Of a stretch of DNA of 64,000 nucleotides, positions 10,301-18,286 are shown one piece after another (position 1 is the first letter of the stretch; the number at the start of each line of letters is the position of its first letter). The notes under the pieces were generated by a model that did no database searches, had not been told where the DNA came from, and worked only from the letters and a program-made list of their open reading frames with translations. The stretch comes from Todiramphus chloris collaris. Lineage: Eukaryota > Chordata > Aves > Coraciiformes > Alcedinidae. The stretch covers positions 8,335,625 through 8,399,624 of the forward strand of contig JANVCC010000270.1 in assembly GCA_025345505.1 (NCBI GenBank), in the 5' to 3' direction. A program made the position numbers and the translations under genes.

Positions 10301-13300
10301 ATTCCACACCGTATTTTTCTCACTTAAGTAAACTTCCTGTGAATCCTGTTTAGACTTCCTGTAAAATGACACAGTTTATGTTATTACTACCTTACTCTCC
10401 TTTTTTAGTAATTACCAGAAACAAGGCTCTTCCTTCCCCTGTAAACCTCATCTCTAGGGTCACCCTGACTACTCTCACCACCCATCATCAAAGGCACTTC
10501 TCCGTGGTTTTGGCCGTTTGCGGGTTTTGGGAGGTCCCTGAAGCCATCTGCCAGCACATCCAGGAGCAAACCCAGTGTCTGTGGCAGTGTTAGGCTGGGG
10601 CAAGCAGCAGTGCAGCTCAGCTTTTCTAACAGTAAACAAGTCTCAAGCTGAAGCTGACTGTCCTGGGCACGCAGCGGGGACTTGAGGTGTCTGAAATTGC
10701 TGGGTGTGCTGAATTCGATGATGGTCAAGTAACGAGGCACCGTCCTGAACCCCCATTTGAAATTGTGTGTGGGTTTTAGCAGGTGCCCAAGAACTGCTGA
10801 TGTGCTGAGTGTATATTCACGCTGCCTCCTCAGGGTCATGGCAGGCTATGATGGCCAAAACCCCAGATTTGTAGCCCAGATGTGTTTAAGCTGCTTTCCT
10901 TCCTCCTTGCCTTGTCTCAGCACCTTCTGATTGTGGGGAAATGCTGAGCAATTCCAGCCTCAGGGCCAGGGGAGCTTCTTGGGTTCCAGGTCGTATTGGT
11001 TTGGATCAGGAAAATTCTGGGTCTTAACAAAAAGTTAGTGGGGAGTCTCCACAGCTAGCTGGAGAATCCTTGTGACTTCACAGAAATACCTGAATAAAGA
11101 TGAAGGTGCCTTTTTAGTGGTTTTAAGCCTTTTCCTCATCTCTTCTGTAGCTCAATAGTTGGCAAGTTTGATGGGTTTTGGGACAGAGGAGCTCTAGTAG
11201 CTGTGAATCCACGTGACAGACAACGGTTAGTAAATTTGTTTTGTTATTGTCTTTAATGTATGCAGTGACAGATTTTTCCTCCTGCCACTTCTTGAAGAGT
11301 CCTCCTTCATTTAAAGAACCTACACAATTTCTTCTTGACTGCAAGCATCAGCTACAGTTGCAGAGTGCTGTACTCTAGATTTGTGAGCTTCCCTCAGGAA
11401 GCTGCCCTGCCTCTCGGTGGGATAGTGTGTGGTTTGTTACAACGCAGTAGAATTTAGAGCTGCAAGTCTCATCTGAATTTTATTATTTCCTTTTCACCCC
11501 CTCTGCCTTCTCTCTTTGTTCTTTTTCCCCTCACTTCCCTTTATTCCAGTTTTTGTTCTTGCCTGTAGCCAACGCAAATGTAGTTTGACTCTAGACCCGG
11601 GATTTTTTAATTAGCTCCATAAATTCACAATAATTTAAAAACATTGGCATTGTATTGCATTCTAGACAGTGGCAGATGAGTGCTGTGTTTTGTCTGTTAG
11701 TTTTGAGATGAATATGCAAAAAAGATAAATGCTTGTTTATGAGGAGGAAGCATTCACCTTTATTTGAGGTGTTTCACGTGCAGCATGAGTTTCATGCTCA
11801 TGAAATTCAAACTGCCTTTGCTTAGTCTCTGTGCAGTTCAGTTCAAGATGTCTCTGCACAGAAACACATGTTGCCTCTTTTATTTTGAATGCTGTGCTCA
11901 AATGTTTGTACCGCTCCAAAATAATAAGGCAGAACTTTCTCCTTTTAGCTATGTCAGTTTGATGGTCACCCTGATGGAGAAAAACTCTTCTTACCTCCTT
12001 GTAACGGTTTCATATGATCCAAACAAGCACAAAGGTGAGAACTTTGCACTGTTCATGTTTTGATTTTCATACTTTAATACAAATTGTACGTAGATGTGGT
12101 AGATACATTAGCATCTCCCCCAGGATTTTTGTCAGCTGATCACACCAATACAACCATGTATTAAAACTTTTAGATGTTAACCAAGCTGGGAACTAAATTT
12201 ACTTTCTCTCTAGCATTCAGACAAGCTAAGGCTGAGTGGAGGACAGACATGGTATAGGAACAATAAAAATGAAACTGGAAGTGTGGCTGTGCCGATGAAG
12301 CTGGAAGAGAGAGTGCTTAGAGTAACGTCCTGGCTGGCCTGGGGAGGTTGAAGCACTCCCAGGAACACTGGATTCACTTTCTTTACTCAGTACTTGCAAC
12401 CCAGTGTGTTGCCCATCTTGTGCCTCTCTCCCAGCCACTACCATGGCTTGAACACGCTTGGAAGCAGTGAAATTCTGTAAAATCATAAAGGACTTTTTCC
12501 TTTTATAACTTTTTCTACATACCAAAGTCTGAAGCATTTTAGAAGATTTTTTTTGTTGTTGTTAATTAACAGCTATCAAAAGAAAGAGATTTCTTGCTGC
12601 TTTGGAACTTTTCAGCGTAATTATCCCTGAAAAATGAGATCTTGTTACCATAAGCAGCAATAGTTTAGTTCATGGCTCTCCCTCTCGCACTGTACAGCTT
12701 TTAGCTTTCATTTTGCCACTGGGGTGCAGTGAGACTGTAGGGCAGACTCAGGCAGCGTGCTGAGAGTGGTTGTATCCCCAGCATGTTGGTGAGTGCTGAC
12801 AGTGTGGCTGCCCTGGCTGCAGCCTGGAGATGATGCAGCAGCAGCAGCAGCAGCAACACCTGAAGCTGTCGGTGACCCCCAGGATGCCACCGGCTCTTGG
12901 ACGAGGCATTTTCTGGTTCCTGCACATGGTGCTACCCAGTGGGGCCCGACGGCGGGGCAGGTGCTGCGGGGCTGGCTGCCCTGCTGCAGTGCAAATACTT
13001 GGCTCCTTCTCCTCTCTTCTCTCTGATCAGCTTCCCCCGTTTTCTTTCAGGCCCACCGTTTTATGTTCCTGAATCTGAAATTAAAAGCTTGTTTGGTAAG
13101 TAATATTTCAGGTAAAAATTCCCTTAGGAATTTTTGCAAAACACAGAAATGTGGTTTTATGCTCCTGCCTTGCCCTGGGACAAGTGATAGAGTCATTTGC
13201 TTCTTATCAAAGGGGTGGAGTCATGGAAAAATACCACTGAGCCACAGGGATTTTGCTGTCGAGGGAAAATTCTCAGCTCTTCAAAAGATAGGAAGAAAAC

Positions 13301-13965
13301 CCAAGAGACAGATGCTGTCTCTTTCCTCCCCTTGGCCTCTTTTCCTTCTCCCAAGATTCACACAGCACTTGGTGATCTTGTAGCTGCAGTCCTAGACCCA
13401 TTTGACCAGTTTGTCTTTCTCTGCACCTTGTTTTAATACAAGACCTTTGCGTGCCAGTTCTACAGTTTCCACTGTCCTTTCTTAGCCAAAGAAGGAAAGA
13501 AACGTGCCATGTGAAGAAGATGCTACACGTGCCAGTCAAATACAAATCAACTCGAAATTGTGGCAGGGATTTAATGTTAAGTGTTCCTTCTGATAGGCTC
13601 TGATACTGCATTATTTTTAAATTGACCACTTTCTGAGACCCCTGCAGTGTCTGTGTGCAGCGAGTCATGGGCATGGACGGCTGCATCCCAGTGCAAAAGA
13701 GATGGCTCATTTTTCCCCGCTGCTTTTGTGTCACTGCATTAAGGACTGCGAGGAAATGTGGAGATAAGATTAGTTTTTATTTTTCCTGATGGTTTGCATT
13801 TTTCAGTGATTAATCATTCAGTAACTTGTTATTCTTTCCTCCTTTTCAGGCAAACACTGTGAAATTAAATGTCTTCAAAAAGCTGATGCCTTCTCAGACC
13901 GACACAGACAATGGGGACTGGATTATTTTCTGGAGGTGCTGTATATACTAAAGTTGGTAGCTTGA
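4184..13965 (+). CDS. TPMT: Thiopurine S-methyltransferase, complete, eight coding exons
   Basis: TPMT is a cytosolic SAM-dependent methyltransferase acting on aromatic and heterocyclic thiols, including thiopurine drugs. Coding exons: 4184-4323, 5094-5186, 6154-6286, 6743-6795, 11151-11225, 11949-12034, 13051-13095 and 13850-13965. All introns are GT/AG and all phases fit, giving 741 bases, 246 codons plus TGA; human TPMT has 245. Landmarks at their human positions are W29 and W33 (EEEWLQKW), L69 in FFPLCGKA, and E90 in GHSVVGVE, the acidic residue that ends the second strand of the SAM fold. [34 protein letters not shown] and the C-terminal DRHRQWGLD follow. One residue is missing relative to human at the exon 4/5 junction, and FDGFWDRG replaces FDMIWDRG. 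No frameshift or premature stop is seen. Confidence 0.97.
5094..5186 (+). CDS. TPMT: TPMT coding exon 2 (residues 47-78)
   Basis: Follows TTCTGCAG. It encodes LLRKYLD, then [13 protein letters not shown], the first strand and glycine-containing loop of the methyltransferase fold. The donor TG|gtaaag splits the W78 codon. Confidence 0.95.
6154..6286 (+). CDS. TPMT: TPMT coding exon 3 (residues 78-122)
   Basis: Acceptor TGTGCAG; donor TTGCAG|gtgtgt. It encodes [20 protein letters not shown] with SAM-contacting E90, followed by the variable loop [16 protein letters not shown]. Confidence 0.95.
6658..6676 (+). repeat. (TA)n microsatellite
   Basis: About nine TA units in TPMT intron 3, some 65 bases before the acceptor of exon 4. 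Confidence 0.9.
6743..6795 (+). CDS. TPMT: TPMT coding exon 4 (residues 123-139)
   Basis: Acceptor TGTTGTAG; donor TCCAG|gtaaga. It encodes [17 protein letters not shown], including the CCS segment that lines the SAM adenine pocket in the human enzyme. Confidence 0.94.
6796..9610 (+). other. TPMT: TPMT intron 4, first part
   Basis: Non-coding intron sequence up to an inserted LTR. The open frame at 7250-7690 (146 codons) matches no protein I recognise and looks like chance. A short hairpin lies at 7839-7858 (CTTACTC, six-base loop, GAGTAAG), followed by a partial repeat of the same sequence. Confidence 0.6.
9611..10233 (-). mobile_element. Solo LTR of an avian ERVL-type endogenous retrovirus, antisense in TPMT intron 4
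   Basis: Read on plus, the element begins TGTGGTTTAGCCCCAG and ends AAAACCAGCACA, so it has TG...CA ends. It matches, from memory, an abundant bird LTR family. Regulatory order fixes its sense as minus: a degenerate TATA-like CAATAAAACT at 9935-9926 precedes an ATTAAA signal at 9741-9736. The block at 9720-9840 is A-rich and low in complexity on plus. No internal viral genes flank it, so it is a solo LTR left by recombination. The flanking five bases (GTTAC and GAATT) do not form a matching target duplication, so the edges may be off or decayed. Confidence 0.8.
10174..10214 (+). repeat. Short tandem duplication near the LTR edge
   Basis: AACTCTACCTAATT occurs twice in tandem, with a third partial copy (TTACTCTACC). 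It is a local duplication inside the terminal 60 bases of the LTR. Confidence 0.85.
10234..11150 (+). other. TPMT: TPMT intron 4, second part
   Basis: Non-coding sequence between the LTR and exon 5. The minus open frame at 10405-10839 (144 codons) matches nothing I recognise and is treated as chance. Confidence 0.55.
11151..11225 (+). CDS. TPMT: TPMT coding exon 5 (residues 140-164)
   Basis: Acceptor TTCTGTAG; donor CAACG|gttagt. It encodes [20 protein letters not shown]. The DRGAL core is conserved, with the arginine important for substrate handling in human TPMT. The exon 4/5 junction is one residue shorter than in human. Confidence 0.93.
11949..12034 (+). CDS. TPMT: TPMT coding exon 6 (residues 165-193)
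   Basis: Acceptor CCTTTTAG; donor AAAG|gtgaga. It encodes [20 protein letters not shown] followed by SYDPNKHK, matching the family's helix, then strand, then YDPTKHPG loop. Confidence 0.94.
12835..12855 (+). repeat. (GCA)7 trinucleotide repeat in TPMT intron 6
   Basis: Seven perfect GCA/CAG units, intronic, about 195 bases upstream of exon 7. It is a potentially polymorphic microsatellite. Confidence 0.92.
13051..13095 (+). CDS. TPMT: TPMT coding exon 7 (residues 194-208)
   Basis: Acceptor TTTCTTTCAG; donor TTTG|gtaagt. It encodes [15 protein letters not shown], the conserved GPPFYV substrate-lid motif. Confidence 0.95.
13850..13965 (+). CDS. TPMT: TPMT coding exon 8 (C-terminus, residues 209-246)
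   Basis: Acceptor CCTTTTCAG. It encodes [20 protein letters not shown] and ends in [11 protein letters not shown] then TGA at 13963-13965. An ATTAAA overlaps the stop (13965-13970), but a polyadenylation site so near would be unusual. No better signal was found nearby, so the 3' UTR end is undefined. Confidence 0.93.
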
Positions 13966-14729
13966 TTAAAAGCAGGTAAAATATCTTCCCTCCCATCTTG
14001 CTTTTGTTTTTGTCTCGCCTTTGAAAATGAGACATGTTTTGGGGCCCTGGTAAAGCAGGCTCCAGTGTACAGAAAAATGACCATGGAACATTTTTGGCCG
14101 TTTTGCTTGCCGAGTCAGCTCTCAGAAAACCTGCCTTCCCTGGCTTGAGAAGCACAAAGCCTTTCTTAAACTCCATCCACAATCAAGCATTTTTAAAGCT
14201 TTTTTTGGTCTTCCATATCAAAAATCATCAGAGCTGGGAAGAAACAACGTTCCTGTTCCTTTTCTGGCCGCTGCCAGCCGACGCTGTCTGCCCGGCACCC
14301 TGCATGTCGGCCCTGGTGGCTGCAGCCCCGGGAGCAACGGCAGCTGCTGTCCAGATCCTGGCTCCTTCGCTGGTGGCCTTGGGCCAGCCCGGGCAGCTGG
14401 GTGAGAGGGGCGGGAAGCTGGCACACGTGGCTTCTCTTCCTCCCATCAGTCGTGATTCCAAGTCAAGAGATGAGCTGGTGAGGGCGGGTGGGAACGCTTG
14501 GGAGCAGCCGCCGAGGGGGAATGGTCATCGAGCAGAAAAGAGGGGAGGGAAGCAAACCAGATGACAAGAAAGGAGAGTATGGGCAGAAAACATCCCTGCG
14601 GTTGCTCCCGGGAGTGCTGCTCCCGCCCTCAAGACGGCAGCTAAGAGCAGGCAAACTGGGACAGGACTTGTTAGAGTGAGAGGGTTCAAAGAAAGCCTGC
14701 AGAGCTGCTGCGTATTCATCTGAATGCAA
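13966..14729 (+). other. TPMT 3' UTR / intergenic
   Basis: The sequence after the TPMT stop probably holds the 3' UTR, but I see no canonical AATAAA. The GC-richer part (14270-14660) yields long overlapping open frames on both strands with no recognisable protein. Confidence 0.45.
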
Positions 14730-15866
14730 ACCTTCCTTCCTTTGCAGGGCTTGTGTTGCTCCCGTGTGGATAGTAGCTGCAGTCAGGAAGCTGAGGAGGC
14801 CTTCTACAGGCAGCTAACAGCAGCCTCGCCATCTCAGCACCTGCTTCTCATGGGGGGTTTAACTACCCAGACATTTGCTGGAAGGGCTATTCAGCCAGAC
14901 ACAGTCCAGGAGGTTCCTCCAGCGCACTGATGAGAACTTCTTGATGCAAATGGTGGAGGAGCCAGCTAGGAGGGGAGCCATGCTGGACCTTATTCTCACC
15001 AACAAGGAGAGGCTGGTTGAAGTAGTGAGGGTTGGGGGCAGCCTTGGCCTTAGTGATCATGAGATGGTGGAGTTCAGGATCTTGTCTGGCAGGAACAGGA
15101 TGTCAAGTAGGATCAAAGCTCTGGATTTCAGGAGGGACAACTTTGGCCTTTTCAGAAAATTGCTGGGTGAAATCTCATGGGACAGGGTACTAGAGGGCAG
15201 AGGGGCTAATGATAGTTGGTGATGCCATGAGCCAGCAGTGTGCTCTTGTGGCCAAGAGGGCCAGTGCCATCCTGGGCTGTATTAGAAGGGGTGTAGCTAG
15301 TAGGTCGAGAGAGGTTCTCCTGCCCCTCTACTCTGCCCTGGTGAGGCCACATCTGGAATACTGTGTCCAGTTCTGGGCTCCCCAGTTTAAGAAAGACATG
15401 GAACTGCTGGAGAGGATCCAGCACAGGGCTACAAAGATGATTAAGGGAGTGGAACATCTCTCTTGTGAGGACAGACTGAGGGAGCTGGGGCTTTTTAGCT
15501 TGGAGAAAAGAAGACTAAGGGGTGATTTAATCAATGTTTGTAAATATATGAAGGGTGAGTGCCGGGAAGATGGAGCCAGGCTCTTCTCGGTGATGCCCAA
15601 TGGTAGGACAAGGGGTAATGGGTTGAAGCTGAGGCACAGGAAGTTTCATGTAAACATAAGGAAAAATTTTTTCCCAGTGAGGGTGATGGAACTGGACCAG
15701 GCTGCCTGGGGGGGCTGTGGAGTCTCCCTCTCTGGAGATATTCAAGACCCACCTGGATGTGTTCCTGTGTGACCTGCTCTAGGTGACCCTCCTCTGGCAG
15801 GGCGGTTGGACTCGATGATCTCTCAAGGTCCCTTCCAGCTCTTGACATTCTATGATTCTATGAATT
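14730..15866 (+). mobile_element. CR1 LINE, internally deleted (endonuclease part fused to 3' end)
   Basis: The left part (about 14730-15222) encodes CR1 ORF2 endonuclease-end sequence: RRGAMLDLILTNKERLVEVV, then SLGLSDHEMVEF and LDFRRDNFGLFRKLLGE. A frameshift lies near 14855, where the expected GDFN-type motif is broken. The right part (about 15228-15772) encodes the ORF2 C-terminus: [40 protein letters not shown] and [20 protein letters not shown]. The element ends in a CR1 3' tail with two ATTCTATG-like units at about 15848-15861. Most of the reverse-transcriptase domain between the two parts is missing, so the copy is dead. Confidence 0.92.
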
Positions 15867-16679
15867 TTTAAAACTACAAAATTTGGGGCTCTCCAAACCC
15901 TTTCTTGCCCCGCCCCTCTCCCCTGGGCAGCTCATTTTAAAAAGCACTGGAAAGGTAGGATTACAACGTACTGTCTTACAAATTCACAGGGGCCAGAAGG
16001 CAAGTAAAAGCCACGGGGCTTTTTCGAGCGTTACAGTCCTGGAGTTGCAGGAGGGTCTGATGATTGTAGCAGAGCAGTCCCCAGGCTGCAGCCCATTGCA
16101 ATTCTCGATACTGCTTGTAGCTACCAGCGCTCCAAGGCGGGGTTGACAGAAGGAAGGATGTAGCCAGGGCCAGCTGGGAGCTGCTGGTTTTGATGTTTAC
16201 CTTCTGGCCAGTCCTGCAGCTAACTGCAGGTTGAAGCACCTCCTTCCTCTTGACCCGGAATTTTTTTCCAGATGCAGTGTGAGAGGCGCTGAAGTGTCTC
16301 TGTCTGGCAGATAGCGCGATAGCCGTGAAGGGCCCGGTGCTCAGCACGAGGCTGCTGCACACTCAGTGACGTCCTGCCGGGATTCCCAGGTATGTGACAA
16401 CCTGTCCAGAGTGATGCCGTGTGCCAGGTGAACTACTTCAGGGTGTGTAAGGTGGCTCTGGTGTGTGTACTCTGCAGTTACTCTGGGGATAGGCTGTAAA
16501 TACACCTGGCAGGGTGAGCACCTGCTGCCCGTGCACCTTGCAAGGTGTTTGTAGGCACCTCTTTGGAAACAGCAGCTGCTAGCCATTCGTGGGAATACTT
16601 TCTTTGTAGTTTCAAAACCTCCCCAGAACAGCAAGAGAAATCCTATGAGATTAGGAAGGATGTGAACCTGCCGGAGCAG
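15867..16679 (+). other. Intergenic, TPMT-NHLRC1
   Basis: No gene recognised. The minus open frame reaching 17015 is a shadow produced partly by the CR1 piece and the NHLRC1 CpG island. Confidence 0.5.
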
Positions 16680-16950
16680 GGCCAGGTCAGAGGGCTGGAG
16701 CACCTCCTGAAGACAGGCAGAGAGCTGTGGTTGTTCAGCCTGGAGACGGCTCTGGCGGGACCTTAGAGCAGCCTTTCGGTGCTTGGGGGTGACTGGCGGG
16801 AGGGCCCGTTGATCAGGGGGCGATCGGGTGAGGGGTAGCGCTGTGTCACTGGAGAAAGGCAGGTTTAGATACTGGGAAGAAACATGTCGCAGTGAGGGTG
16901 GTGAAACCGTGGCCCGCCGGTCGATGCAGATCAGGTTGGACAGGGCTGTG
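16680..16950 (+). mobile_element. Old degraded CR1 3' fragment upstream of NHLRC1
   Basis: Recognisable CR1 pieces in order: GAGCACCTCCTGAAGACAGG, TGTTCAGCCTGGAGA, GAAACATGTCGCAGTGAGGG and CAGGTTGGACAGGGCT. It is GC-enriched and far more diverged than the other copies. It ends about 160 bases before the NHLRC1 ATG. Confidence 0.7.
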
Positions 16951-17860
16951 AGCCGACCCTGCTCTCGCCGAAGATGTCCGTGCCCGCGGGGGGTGGCGGG
17001 GGTGGCGGCCGCCATGGCCCCGCCCCGCCCGGGCCTGTCCGCGTGGCCTCGTCTCGCCCGCAGGGGGCGCGCGGCCCGCCCCGCCTCAGCCGCCGGAGCG
17101 CGCGGGGATGGCGGCGGCCTGCGCGGCGGAGGAGGACGAGGCGGAGCTGAGCCTGCTGGAGTGCCGGGTGTGCTTCGAGCGGTACGGCCCCGACGGGCAG
17201 AGGCGGCCGCGGAACCTGCCTTGCGGGCACGTCCTCTGCCAGGGTTGCGTGTGGGCTCTGGGCGGCCCCGAGCGCCGGCGGCTGGAGTGCCCCTTCTGCC
17301 GGCGGGCCTGCGGCTGCGCCGAGACCAGCGACTGCCTGCCGCTGCTGCAGCTGCTGGAGCTCCTGCGGCCCGGCGGCGCCGGCGGCGTCTCCTCGGCCTT
17401 GGGGAGGAGCGGAGGCGGGGCGGCCGGGACCGTCAGCTCGGGCTTCGGCCTCCGGTTGTCGCTGGGGGGCTGGGGGTCGCTGGTGAACCCCAGCGGGGTG
17501 GCGTGCTGCCCGAGGTCGGGCCGCCTGGCCGTGGCACACGACGGCAAGAAGAGGATCCACGTCTTTAGCCCGAGCGGGTCCTGCCTGCGGCGGTTTGGGG
17601 AGCGGGGGGACGCGGGAAACGACATCAAGTACCCGCTCGATGTGACCATCACGTCGGACGGGCACGTGGTGGTCACCGATGGCGGGGACCGCTCCGTGAA
17701 GGCCTTTGATTTTGAGGGAAGGGGCGTCCTGGCTCTCCGGGAAGGTTTCCGTTTGCCCTGGGGCTTGGATGCCACCCCCGAGGGTGAAGTGATCCTGACG
17801 GACTCGGAGGCAGGGGCTCTGTACCGCCTGGCAGCCGACTTCAAGACGGGGAAATTAAAG
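16890..17860 (+). promoter_or_regulatory. NHLRC1: CpG island over NHLRC1 promoter and 5' coding half
   Basis: CG-dense sequence starts within the old CR1 remnant and continues into the coding region. GGCCGCCATGGCCCC at 17005-17020 and CGCGGGGATGGCGG at the start codon lie in it. No TATA box is seen. Confidence 0.8.
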
Positions 17861-18286
17861 AAGTGTCAGATGATCTGGTCTCAGCTGATCAGCCCACGGG
17901 GGGTTGCAGTCTCCCAGAGCTCAGGTGCTGTTGTGGTAATAGAGCACCTGAAAGCTCAAGGACTGAACAACGGCAGCACCCGAGTGAAGATATTCAGTGC
18001 GGAGATGGATCTCATCAGCCAGATGGATAGCTTTGGGATGAGCCTCCTTTTCCCCGCTAAAATATACACCACGGCTGTGGCCTTTGACAAAGAGAGCCGT
18101 GTCATAGTAACGGATGTCAGTAGCCAGGCCGTGATATGCTTAGGGAAACCTGAAGAGTTTCCCATCTATAACCCTCTCATTAGCCACGGGCTTTCTTATC
18201 CTGTGGGACTGACTCACATGGCGAACAATTCCCTTGTTGTTTTAGACAGCGGTGATCATTCAGTAAAAATATATAGCTCCACCTGA
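17108..18286 (+). CDS. NHLRC1: Malin, E3 ubiquitin ligase NHLRC1 (single exon, intact)
   Basis: Malin partners with the glycogen phosphatase laforin and ubiquitinates proteins of glycogen metabolism; loss in human causes Lafora disease. The intronless frame has 392 codons (human 395) and starts in a good context (GGGATGG). The RING finger is complete: C19, C22, C39, H41, C44, C47, C61, C64. P62 in CPFC matches human P69, and C19 matches human C26, both reported disease positions. Six NHL beta-propeller repeats follow, from about 125 to 392, visible as NPSGVACCP-RLAVAHDGKKRIHVF, YPLDVTITSDGHVVVTDGG, LPWGLDATPEGEVILTDSE, SPRGVAVSQSSGAVVV, TAVAFDKESRVIVTDVSS and YPVGLTHMANNSLVVLDSGD. There is no signal peptide or membrane segment. 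It lies in the same orientation as TPMT and KIF13A. Confidence 0.98.
   Translation: MAAACAAEEDEAELSLLECRVCFERYGPDGQRRPRNLPCGHVLCQGCVWALGGPERRRLECPFCRRACGCAETSDCLPLLQLLELLRPGGAGGVSSALGRSGGGAAGTVSSGFGLRLSLGGWGSLVNPSGVACCPRSGRLAVAHDGKKRIHVFSPSGSCLRRFGERGDAGNDIKYPLDVTITSDGHVVVTDGGDRSVKAFDFEGRGVLALREGFRLPWGLDATPEGEVILTDSEAGALYRLAADFKTGKLKKCQMIWSQLISPRGVAVSQSSGAVVVIEHLKAQGLNNGSTRVKIFSAEMDLISQMDSFGMSLLFPAKIYTTAVAFDKESRVIVTDVSSQAVICLGKPEEFPIYNPLISHGLSYPVGLTHMANNSLVVLDSGDHSVKIYSST

Noticed and set aside
16828..17568. 246-codon frame overlapping NHLRC1 in another frame, plus minus-strand shadows
   Set aside because: NHLRC1 in its own frame has a full RING and six NHL repeats; the others are low-complexity GC shadows.
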